Made by a program: the position numbers and the translations under genes
The notes under the pieces: model-generated
What the model saw: only the letters and a program-made list of their open reading frames with translations
Database searches by the model: none
What the model was told of the DNA's origin: nothing
Part shown: piece by piece, positions 32,101 to 40,500 of the stretch
Position numbering within the stretch: the first letter of the stretch is position 1
How the letters are laid out: every line of letters starts with the position of its first letter
Source of the DNA: Leptasterias polaris
Lineage: Eukaryota > Echinodermata > Asteroidea > Forcipulatida > Asteriidae
Assembly (NCBI GenBank): GCA_037783415.1
Contig: JAZGTN010000003.1
Location: 7,168,501 to 7,232,500, forward strand
Direction: 5' to 3'
DNA length: 64,000 nt

Positions 32101-33038
32101 GCCCCACCTTAAAACAGTAGGCCTGGCACTCAATGAATACTCGCCAGGGCTCGAAATCCACAAGACAGCAGGGTTTGTAGAGCCTCAAAATGTTCAGTGG
32201 ACCAGAAATGTTTGAACAAGACCAAAATCAAAATGAGAAAAAAATTCTGACAAGATGCACTTAACTGTTTTTAATTGAACTAAGCACTGAGACACGTAAT
32301 AGAAGATTTGTCTCATCTGTCTTTTTGGGGTAGAAGATATACTTCATAAAATAGAATTGAAACTATAAATTTTTCTTTGTTCAACCCAAAACAATTTTTA
32401 AATTTACCCAGTCAGTTTCTCTTGGTTTATTGTTAGAATTGAAAATATCGCAATCAAAAGTCAGCATTTGAAAAAAATAGGTTGTGTTCAGGAAATTACA
32501 CCAACAGACTTGTCCGGCTATGAATTTACTGGCCCGGCATTACATGTAACACCCGGTTCAGACAGGTGCTCTAGAGTCGCGCCGAACCAAATAGATTAGG
32601 AGCGACTCTAGGTCGACCCAATTAAATCTATTTGGTTCGGCGCGACTCTAGAGCGCCTGTCTGAAACGGGTGTAAGACTACTGGCCAGGGGCCAGCGATC
32701 CAGTGTAAAAATCGAGCTCTCCTCGCATTCAAATTGTCGGCCTGATTTTGTCTATGTGCCTTATTTTGTTTACCCCGTTTTTCTGGGAGGAAAAATAAAG
32801 ATGGCTGCAACCTTAATTCCATTATCAATGACACACTCTTTATTTGATCTAATAACATCAAGGGGAAAGGGGTCAATGAAATAAGATAAAATTGACTAAT
32901 TTAATTGTCTGTATTATAAAAATTACATTAGTTACTAAATGTGATATCAAATATAAATTAACAAAAAGTAGATGTGATCTTGCAATTTACCTTTCCACTG
33001 CCGGCTGGGCCAATGACAAGCTGTGCGTAACGTGGCAT
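20088..33038 (-). CDS. gpn3: GPN3, GPN-loop GTPase 3 (8 coding exons, complete)
   Basis: GPN-loop GTPase that works with GPN1 in assembly and nuclear import of RNA polymerase II (family knowledge). Coding exons, 5' to 3': 32991-33038, 30471-30579, 27415-27502, 25529-25608, 24761-24895, 23282-23387, 22495-22585, 20088-20258. The sum is 828 nt, 275 aa; all introns are GT-AG and all joints stay in frame. Visible motifs: Walker A GPAGSGKST (10-18), VVNLDPAAE (36-44), GPN loop FGPNGG (71-76), G3 [11 protein letters not shown] (106-116), VDSQFM-like IDSQFMVD (140-147) and G4 [12 protein letters not shown] (174-185). The start is the universal [16 protein letters not shown]. The tail is shorter and differs from the vertebrate one; it is acidic and coincides with the first unit of a minisatellite. 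Introns carry many mobile elements. Confidence 0.95.
20515..20985. repeat. About 143-bp tandem satellite in GPN3 intron 7
   Basis: Three and a half units; the word AGTTTGGAGATAGTATGCCA recurs about every 143-144 bp. Similar frames on both strands are the satellite translated and not genes. Confidence 0.85.
21363..21726. mobile_element. Foldback element with about 120-bp arms
   Basis: Arms 21363-21496 and 21590-21726 are near-perfect inverted copies starting AATAAGCCATTTGCGAGTTA. The loop is about 90 bp. A diverged relative at 48163-48620 carries a TTAA MITE. Lies in GPN3 intron 7. Confidence 0.85.
21972..22313 (-). mobile_element. tRNA-derived SINE with LINE-like tail and 8-bp target duplication
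   Basis: On the minus strand it starts GGTGTCATGGCCGAGTGGTT (A-box) and has the B-box GGTTCGAGTCC, a Ser/Leu-type tRNA head with long variable arm. A body with TGTCCTTGAGCAAGACACTT follows. It ends in a GCGCTATATAAGAACTAG tail with (TTA)n, as in nearby LINE ends. TATCCAAT flanks both sides (21964-21971, 22314-22321). Same strand as GPN3, intron 7. Confidence 0.85.
22975..23215. repeat. About 64-bp tandem repeat in GPN3 intron 6
   Basis: Three to four units; AACTTTGCATGGTGGAGATA recurs about every 64 bp. Confidence 0.8.
23632..24030 (-). pseudogene. CR1/L2-like LINE 3' fragment (RT tail plus 3' end)
   Basis: The minus-strand frame reads [20 protein letters not shown] then [14 protein letters not shown], the conserved end of CR1/L2-type ORF2. 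It continues into a GCGCCCAGGAG...CGCTATATAAATTGTC 3' end with (ATT)n. The fragment is 5'-truncated. Confidence 0.75.
24031..24311. mobile_element. MITE with GGGCCCARTTTCATGG ends
   Basis: Left GCCCAGTTTCATGGTTCTGC is inverse to right GCAGAGCCATGAAATTGGGC. Internal 30-bp direct duplication (TACATCATGTTACTGAGCA, 24151-24200). It directly abuts the LINE fragment before it. Confidence 0.65.
24530..24606 (-). repeat. tRNA-derived SINE fragment
   Basis: Minus strand shows an A-box-like TTGGCTCAGTAGTTTCTGTA and a B-box-like GGTTTGATACC at tRNA spacing. Confidence 0.5.
24968..25033. repeat. Short hairpin
   Basis: GTCCGCCATTTTGAGAGTCA and the complement of CTGACTCTCAAAATGGTGGAC form a stem of about 22 bp in GPN3 intron 4. 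Confidence 0.6.
25918..26490. mobile_element. Foldback element with arms of about 200 bp
   Basis: Left arm (about 25918-26135) and right arm (about 26285-26490) are inverted copies; shared words include CATCCAAAACATCTGATGAC and TCATTCTGAGAAA. A single-arm relative lies at 31620-31770. Outer ends are not sharply defined. GPN3 intron 3. Confidence 0.75.
26696..26975. repeat. Possible LINE 3'-end remnants
   Basis: TTGTGAAGCGATTTGAAGCT followed by CCTTTATAAATATTG resembles LINE 3' tails; no coding remnant is attached. Confidence 0.35.
27585..27764 (+). mobile_element. TTAA MITE, family K3, 5'-truncated
   Basis: Matches the right half of 5907-6291 (ACGCTTCTCAGATTCAAATTT through GTCATTACCAAACG). 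The right TTAA is at 27765-27768; the left end is missing. GPN3 intron 2. Confidence 0.65.
28276..28494 (+). pseudogene. Acidic P2X7-C-like ORF start, interrupted by a stop
   Basis: Starts [19 protein letters not shown] and is rich in Asp, Glu and Ser. A TGA at 28375-28377 breaks it. The frame then continues [15 protein letters not shown] and [13 protein letters not shown] until a TAA at 28492-28494. The acidic head plus PY--RFEP recalls transposon- or P2X7-tail-like proteins common in marine invertebrates. That link is tentative. Confidence 0.45.
28505..28856. repeat. Perfect 101-bp inverted repeat
   Basis: Arms 28505-28605 and 28756-28856 are identical inverted copies base for base, by my reading, with a 150-bp loop. 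They begin ACAGGGTGTTTAGATAATCT. The match ends sharply on both sides. A transcript across it would fold into a long fully paired hairpin. Confidence 0.9.
29047..29381 (-). pseudogene. THAP zinc-finger remnant (frameshifted)
   Basis: Minus strand, first frame: [20 protein letters not shown] then [15 protein letters not shown] and a stop. A shifted frame continues [20 protein letters not shown] then TDDC. Together these give the THAP C2CH pattern: C-x4-C, FPRDP, the conserved W, then C-x2-H with T-W before it. One frameshift disables it. No methionine start is evident. It lies near the right end of the TTAA element. Confidence 0.75.
30670..31024 (-). mobile_element. TTAA MITE, family K1, full length
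   Basis: TTAA at 30666-30669 and 31025-31028. Reverse orientation relative to the 12207 copy; both ends intact. GPN3 intron 1. Confidence 0.85.
31108..31560 (-). pseudogene. CR1/L2-like LINE 3' fragment
   Basis: Minus-strand frames read [20 protein letters not shown] then [20 protein letters not shown], the conserved thumb-like end of CR1/L2 ORF2, then frameshift. A GCGCTATATAAGGAGTG tail with (TTA)n closes it at the left. Confidence 0.75.
31620..31770 (+). repeat. Single arm of the 25918-26490 foldback family
   Basis: TTTTGTGATGCACTCATTTTCC through CCCTTCCAGTGCGAATT follows the left arm of that element with scattered differences. Confidence 0.6.
32547..32674. mobile_element. Short palindromic element with 51-bp arms
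   Basis: Left arm (TAACACCCGGTTCAGACAGG onward, 32547-32597) and right arm (32624-32674) are inverted copies with about two mismatches, loop 26 bp. GPN3 intron 1. Confidence 0.8.
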
Positions 33039-33160
33039 CTTGTTGTTGACTGCAGCTAAATTATTGTGGAACTTCAAGTTGTCTTTTTCTCATTTGATCT
33101 GATGAGAAAATAAAAATAAAAACAATTAATAAATAAACTTGGGCCTTGAAAATCTTTGAA

Positions 33161-33205
33161 GGGGGGGGGGGAAATCGGGGGGGGGGGGGGGGGGGGGGGG
33201 GAAAT
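33161..33205. repeat. G11 and G25 tracts
   Basis: G11 (33161-33171), AAATC, then G25 (33177-33201). Quadruplex-prone, and about 120 bp upstream of the GPN3 start codon. Confidence 0.85.
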
Positions 33206-33279
33206 CGGGGGATGTTGGATGATTCTCACAGAGCCTTCTGGGACGCCCTCACCGACTGTGTGAGTGTGATGAGTGCATG

Positions 33280-34175
33280 TGTTCCATCCCAACAATCGTC
33301 CCAACTACATGAACTATAGTTGGGACCGGTCCCAACTTGAGTGTTACAGGTTACAGTTGGGGTGTCCCAACTCTAGTTGGGATCCCCCATAGAACTCTAC
33401 AGTACAGGATAGCCTTCGCGAAAGTGATAACCATGATTGATCGTGGGGACTGTGACATGCAGGCATGAAGCTCCCCCTCCTCAACTTGTTTTTGGCTTTA
33501 GAATAGTACAGATGAGTGTGAATTTTGTCATAATGTGGTTTTGTTGTTTTAAATACCTTTGTGGCGAACCTTTTCATCCAAAACCCTAACAAGGAGGTGG
33601 GAATAACATATTCCACCTTATTCACCCTGAAAAAGTTTACTTTTTTGATCGACCTCCAAAAAATCAGTACCTATATACATGCATTTGTGTGGTGATAGTA
33701 ATTTTTTCCTCTGTATATTTGCGAAACACTTAACAAAATCGTATTTTCTTTAATGTGTATATTTTTTTTAAGAACAAGAAAGACTTCTTGTACATAACAC
33801 ATTAAACAAAGCTAACAATTCATTGATTCATAATTAAAAAAATATATTTTTCTGTGATTACTGCTATATCACTAGCACACCTTGTTGGGCTGTTATGGCT
33901 CTCTTAACATCGGTCTTATCAAAGTCGCCATTACAATAATGTTAAGACTAAGAGTAAGACTAAGAAAGAGAGCCAACATTAACAGCCCAACAAGGTGGGC
34001 TAATCACACAAACAAAACCTGCAAATGCAGAGAGCTCCCCTACTTGCTCCGCTGGTACCCTGCACATTTACTACTGTCCCAACTACAGTTGGGATGCCCC
34101 AACTTGAACACTCAAGTTGGGTGGGACCAGTCCCAACGTAGTTGGTGTGATTGTCAAGTTGGGGCCGGGCGGAAC
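33280..34175. repeat. Foldback with AGTTGGGA-rich arms, containing a smaller palindrome
   Basis: AGTTGGGA/TCCCAACT words cluster at 33290-33385 and inversely at 34070-34165. A second palindrome lies inside (33885-33995, CCTTGTTGGGCTGTTA at both ends, with nested TCTTAGTCT words). No gene is seen. Confidence 0.65.
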
Positions 34176-34378
34176 TAGACCCAGTAACTGGAGCGCTGTA
34201 CTTGTTTTTTTTCGAAATTTTGACATCTGCGGTCGTACTAGCGCCCCAGCATATTATGATCGTAGGTTTGATTGTAATGATTTTGCAAACATCCAGCCAC
34301 AAAAAAATGCCTCAGACAGAGGGACAAAAAGACCCAACAATTAACAAAATAGCTTAAAACCGGCAGAACACATCGGTA

Positions 34379-35471
34379 ACCGGTCACTTCGGCACCATGC
34401 AAACTCGGCACCTTGCAAACTCGGCACCTACAAACTCGGCACATGCACAAATACAAATTTGGCACCTAGTCCAAAACGGCCGCGGAGGTTGGAATGCGAC
34501 TCCACAAATTAGCTGGAGTGTTTGACACCTATGTGTTTATTTTTATATGGTACTAAAAAGTGAAAATTAATAAGAGATCCTTTCTGAGATTTAAAACTTC
34601 CTCGTAATCGAGAAAGAGGCATGGTTATAAGCAATAATTGAATGAATTAAATGAAATTGACAAGATAGCTGCAATGAGAAATTAATCTTTTTATACATAC
34701 AATACCTTTATTTCCCAATTACTAACATTGGTAACTTATACAATGACAAACAAAAATAAAAAATTAAAAAATTATAAAATATACACTCGTTGATGAATAA
34801 TTGAAATAAAACCACATTAAAATTTAAAGCCTTCTACGCAATTCAAAAGAAACACCACTTAGAGATGCAAAAGACCGAGTGTTAAACCAGACGTAATTTA
34901 AATAAATAAATAAAGATATAAAGTAAAATAAAAATTAATAATCAAACAAATAAATAAATAGAATTACAATAAAACTCTGTAAAAACAGAACCTAACAGTA
35001 TACGCATTGATCCTTGGCTAAAGTAAATGTTAATCACCATTGATTGGCCTTCTCCGTGTTAGTCGGACTTCACACGGACCACGGGCAAAGGGCCACCGAC
35101 AATGGACAATGAACGTGCTTAGCAGTCGCAACTGCCCCCCCCCCCTCCAGGATGCACTCTCTTTTCATCTGACAGTGACATTCCCCGTTTGCGCATTGTA
35201 AATCAAAATATAGAGAAAGGATTTAAACATTCCTCATTTTTAATTGTTTATGAATTATGTACCAATGTTACTTATTATTAATATTAATACCAGGCACTCC
35301 CCCACCCCCCTGATTGACCCTTCCAGCGTTATTGAAGAACAGGTGCCGAGATTGCTTGGTGCTGAGTTTGTTACTAAAAATTAGTTCGAACAGTGCCGAC
35401 ATTCTTGGTGCCGAGTTTGCAAGGTGCCGAGTTTGTGGGTGCCGAGTTTGCAAGGTGCCGAAGTGTCCGGT
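34379..35471. mobile_element. Element ending in inverted arrays of a 16-bp motif
   Basis: Both ends carry ACCGGNCACTTCGGCACC followed by imperfect tandem units of CGGCACCTTGCAAACT: about five at the left (to 34470) and about seven at the right (from 35341). Flanks ACATCGGTA and ACATTGATA may be a decayed 9-bp duplication. The interior is AT-rich with C11 at 35135; no transposase. Confidence 0.75.
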
Positions 35472-35639
35472 GACATTGATAGGCTGAAGCGTTACCGCCT
35501 GAGGGCGCTGTTTGTTTTCGTGTGCGGTATGCCCTATGGAATATTGAAGCCCAAAACTTTGAACCTGAACACCATACATACAACAGCCGTTTGCTTCAGT
35601 CTTTTTTCTCACGGTCGTTGTTTATCACCAGTCTAAAAC

Positions 35640-36295
35640 TAGAATACCTGAGCTTCAAAATGGGTTTACTTCGGCTTACTAAGGTTTACTCATCTCGCGA
35701 AGATTTTAACGTTAAATTTCTCATTGGCAAGTACTTTATTCATCTCTATTCGCATGAAATTATGGTACATAATGTTTATTTTTAATAAAGTGTGTTCATT
35801 TGTAAACAAAACTGCTGCGGGAATTGAGAATTTCGAAGCGAAATATTTCCTCTGCAGACGACAATTGTTATCGTGTCGGGGAAAATTTTCGCGAGCTGCG
35901 TAGCGCTCACGTACGGCCCACACAGGGCCGCCATACAAGGTACGCGCAGTTATACTTCGTTGCAAATACGAGCAAGCTTTCATTTGTCACTGCATTGTGC
36001 CTGAAACCCTTAAAAGTGTTGAAAATCATAATTATGTATCTCAAAAAAGAAAAACAATCAGCTAAAATGCTAATGCATGATTTTTAACTGTGTAAAACAA
36101 TATTGAAAATAATGTTTAGTGTTGAAAACAATTTTTTTAGGGGGGAATTTCATAACAAGTGTGCACAGCTGCATGCATGCATGCATTACTGCACAGTGTT
36201 ACAATGTACGCAATAGTAATTAAAAACGGTGGTCACATGGCTCTTTTTAAATGGTTGTATGTCCGCAACCATTAGGCTTGAATTAACCAAAATTA
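35640..36295. other. Gene-free intergenic DNA between GPN3 and ARPC3
   Basis: AT-rich. Contains an ATGCATGC run (36170-36186). No exon is supported. Confidence 0.4.
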
Positions 36296-36620
36296 GGCTC
36301 TATATGTTCTTTGTACTCTCATTAAGCGTTGCACGGGTCCAGAAAATCCACTCCGATTATCAACAGTTCACGTACAGAACATTGGTTATTGTGGACTCAG
36401 CATTGCGTCTATGATTGTATACGTGAACCGTTGGTTTTGTTACCAGCGTAGCGCGCAGCATTACCAGTTGAAAAATTTCAGCGGCGGCCATATTGTTATC
36501 GGAAGGCGAGGATTCTGAAAAACAGTGAGAATTTATCATTTTTTGCAACTATGTTTTTGCGGAGTGGATTTTCTGGACCCGTGCAACGCTTAATGAGAGT
36601 ACAAAGAACATTTTAGAGCC
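36296..36620. mobile_element. Foldback MITE with about 60-bp arms
   Basis: GGCTCTATATGTTCTTTGTA through CAGAAAATCCACTCCG (36296-36355) is inverse to 36561-36620 with few mismatches. The interior holds weaker inverted words. Confidence 0.8.
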
Positions 36621-36831
36621 CAATTTTGGCAATATCTGATTTCACAAAAGAACTAGGCATGTAAACGTGAATGGTAAAAGTTTCGAATAGGATTTTGTAC
36701 ATGTCACTCTATGACTAGGAATAGGATATGATGAGGTTAGTGCATGGAGACGAGATAGCGGATCCAACCTCATATTCATAAAAGAGTCATACCTAGTTCT
36801 AGGACTAGGACTAGGAGTAGGAGTACGCAAC

Positions 36832-37013
36832 CATAAGGTTTATCGCGATTCAGAATCGCAATGGATCATGGGAGGGCAGAGGCCAGAGGGGGCAAATGCT
36901 ACAGTCGGTCGTCGTGCGCGAGTTCCCGGGTTGCCCCCTTTCACTACACTATCATGCGCGGCAAAACAGCGCCCTCTCTTGGTATTTTGCTATTCGCGAT
37001 AATAAACCTTATG
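36832..37013. mobile_element. Short MITE with CATAAGGTTTAT ends
   Basis: CATAAGGTTTATCGCGATT at the left is inverse to AATTCGCGATAATAAACCTTATG-type sequence at the right. GC-rich middle, no ORF. Confidence 0.6.
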
Positions 37014-37364
37014 CCCGAGAGATTTTGTTTTTGTTTTAAAATGTAGCTCTTGAGTTGCTCTTTAAACCATGATAAATAATTTATGTGGTCAGTGTGTTTA
37101 ACATTTTTATGTATCACACATCAGCCTAAACAATACATTGAATTACAATTTACACATCACATGGCCATGCGGTCGGTGCATCAGTCAGTCAGTGCACGTT
37201 GTGTGATGGAGGAAGGAAATCCATGCACTGACATGCCACGGACACTGATCACATTAGACTCTACTGACTGCAGGCTATTTGAATGAACCATGACAAACAG
37301 TTTGGGGGCTATTAAATGTTATGATTTCCATTAAAAAATGAAAACACCAACATGCCTTTTTTAC

Positions 37365-37400
37365 CTACCGATTTCTTGTGGGCGCAGCCATCTTGAAAAA
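37365..37400 (-). promoter_or_regulatory. gpn3: Candidate GPN3 noncoding first exon and donor
   Basis: On the minus strand AAGATGGCTGCGCCC (YY1/TISU-like) runs into CGGTAG|GTAAAAAAGG, a good splice donor (GT at 37364-37363). A possible acceptor (CTGCAG, 33050-33053) lies 12 nt before the GPN3 start, giving a 4.3-kb 5' UTR intron. The acceptor has a weak pyrimidine tract, so this needs transcript support. Confidence 0.35.
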
Positions 37401-37465
37401 CGCAGATGCATTGTGGGTAAAATTAGTCACGTGACATTGGGAAGAGGCAGTGGCCGGTACTTCCG
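37384..37465. promoter_or_regulatory. arpc3: TATA-less promoter motif cluster of ARPC3, possibly shared with GPN3
   Basis: In 82 bp: a YY1-like GCAGCCATCTTGA (37384-37396), a near-consensus ZNF143/STAF site (37404-37419; TACCCACAATGCAT on minus), a perfect palindromic E-box GTCACGTGAC (37426-37435) and an ETS core ACTTCCG (37459-37465). These are classic housekeeping-promoter motifs, 75-155 bp upstream of the ARPC3 start codon. Confidence 0.6.
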
Positions 37466-37539
37466 CGTTGAGGACTGCTGTGGGTGGAACTGAATTTCGT
37501 CTGTTTTGATTTTGAAGAATTGTATAAAAACACACCAAA

Positions 37540-40500
37540 ATGCCGGTAAGAAGATGAAGTTTGTCTTAAACAGTTTTTTATGTTTATTTTGTGTGATTTG
37601 TACAAGTTTTTAATATCAAAATAATTCAAGTTTAACAATATTTATAGGCATAAATTAAAAATTAAGTTTCTACCTCCATGATTTATAATTGAATAATGAA
37701 TGTAGTTTTTTCTTGATTTGATTTTGCATGCTTTAAAAAATAATAATATATTATACTATTTAAATATAATGAGTATTAAAACATACTTAAAATATCATCG
37801 CAGGACATTACAACAATAACAATTGTTTATTGAAGATAAAATACCTAGCTCTATTTTCACATAGTTAGTTTTATTGTACAGTCGTTTGACCAGTTCCGGA
37901 TCATTGACCAGTTCCGGATCACTTAAACTTTGCAACAACCACATAATTCAATTACTTCTCACATTACCAATTCCTGTTGATACATGTGAAGAGTAACATC
38001 CAATAAACCAACAAACCCAAGATAAGGTGACAAACATCATCGACAAATAAATTATGGTAATTTTTCTGAAGTTTGTCGGCGATATGATCATTATTTACCC
38101 CCCAAATTGTTGGTTGAAAAACGCTGTTAAAACTTCTCACCTTTCAAATTTGAATGCCAGGGCGAATAGCATTTATGTAAAATGGTAAGAATGTGTAAAA
38201 CATATTTGCCATAAATACTGAGCAGACGGAAGCGTGCATTTTTATATTTCAAGGAATGTAAAACTACATGTAATTCATCCAACAGCCGTCGATAGCGTTG
38301 CATGTATTTTCAGTTTTATGAATGGGATTGGGAGTATTGGTTTGCAATAGAGGGTGTGCTACTGATTCGGAATAGATTCAACCGATCCGGAACTGGTCAA
38401 ACGGGTGACGATACTTTTCTCGAAGCCACTTCAAAAGTATTACTTATTTTTTGCCAATGGATACTTGGTGAATGTTATGACATGTGTAGGTAAACTGATG
38501 GACTTTTGTTTGTTTAAAATGTTAAAGGGAATGCAACAAAAACATTGTGAATTCAAAAAGTGATCCGGAACTGGTCAAACGACTGTATAATACATTTGTA
38601 TGGGATTAAAACAATTAAACGGTTCTAAAAACCAAAGGTATATACTTTACCTTATTCTAACTTTTCTAGCCCCCACACCCCACACTAGTAGTAGTACTAC
38701 TAGTGGCAAAGCAGGTAAACCCTACACAGTATCCCTTATAAAGTAATAATACTAGCCACACTTGGTCACCATCCAATTGTACAGCTTTATTTCAGGATGC
38801 CTCCCCTATGGGTGGGTCGGCGGTTTTAACCAACTTAATGTCTTCATTTTCCTCTTACAATGTCCCATAAAATATTGAAGATGTTGGACAATTCATAAAA
38901 CTAGTAATAATTTAATCGAGAACCCTTTGAAAGATTTACTTTAATTTTCTTGTGTTACCTTTCAGGCGTACCACTCTTCTCTTCAAGCTCCATTGAGTGT
39001 ATGCAAACTAGCGTTGCTTCCACTTAATACCAAGTTCAAAGGCCCAGCACCTCCAGGTAATGCAACAACAAAGTTTGGGGGATAATACAACATTTGTGTT
39101 CAGGGTTTGCCTTTTTCATTTTTTCCATGACCAGCCAGCGAGACTTGCCAGTTGGCTTGTTCATTTCAGTGGTCTGTCTGCTTTTTGCAACAACTTTAGA
39201 TTTTTCTACATTTTGTGCTGACAGCCGGACGGCTGACTTTTGTGTCCACACTGACTTTCCAGTGTGTAGCATGCACAGGCAGGCTCCTACTGTTATACAC
39301 TTTGTTTCACCCGTACAAAGAGCAACAACAGGTTGTGGAAAACATGCCTTGTAAAATCTCTTTGTGGGTTATTGTGTAACCCCTGATTCCAGACTTTTGT
39401 TCTGTTGTACAAATGTGGCATACAAGAATGGACAGGCTGCCACCGTTGTTTGGCATTTTATTTGGCTCGATGGGAGGTAAGTCTGAGCATTCTGAGATTC
39501 CAGCATTTGGCCAGCGAACCATTGTTGTTATGACAAAATTGTTTAAAAGTATTGGGTGTGGTTATTTATACAATAACCTTATCTGACTAGCCCCTGTGGG
39601 GAAACATTAGTATTGCACAGGGGCCATCTGTTGCCCTGCAAGCCTTCTAAGATTTTCTTATGGAAGGAACCTTTTGTAAAATGGCCTTGCCCTCTCTTGG
39701 TACTATACCAACTCAGTATGTAAATATATTTTTAAAATCAAAATTATTTTTCTGATGATAATTTGTTTTCCTCAATTGTAAAGTTTACACTGTTTTTTCT
39801 CTCCTGTGATGAAGGTGATGGTAACCCTGACATCATCGATGAAACCATGTCCTTCTTCAAGGCCAATGTCTTCTTCAGAACCTATGAAATCAAAGTAAGG
39901 AGCCACAAGCTTGTACTTTTCATGGAAATCAAATGTGTGTCAGGGATAAACAGGCCTGTGAGATCTCTGCTTTAAAGCGGATATCCGTTTTTTGTTTTTT
40001 GATTTTTTATTTCCGCTTTTTTTTTCGTAAAAAAAATATTTTTTTAAAAAAACTTTTTGGCCTTATATCATGTGCTTGGCAACAATAATGTACAACTACA
40101 ATAATGTGAAATAAGCCTAGTTAATGGATCAATGGGGTGCCCCAATTAGACCAGCGTAAATGCGTTACGCGTGCTCACTTGACGTTCCACGATCATTCTT
40201 ACATCATGTAGTGTTTCAGCTCTTTTTTTTAGGGTCCACTCACAGGCCTGGATAAAGAACATTACTTTGTCTTAGCCATACATCGATGTGTGTAAAGCAC
40301 TGTATACTGAGTACTTTCCTGAGTCCTCTAAACAAAAAATCCACAGGCATATTAGTTGTGTGGATTCAAATCCACGACCCTTGCCATTCTAGAGCAGATG
40401 TCTTACCACTACAACACCAAGATTTCTCGGTAGCTAGAGGCAGTTTGAATCCTATATTTTAGCAGTGGGTACTACAACAGTTTAGATTTTCAAATTGGAA

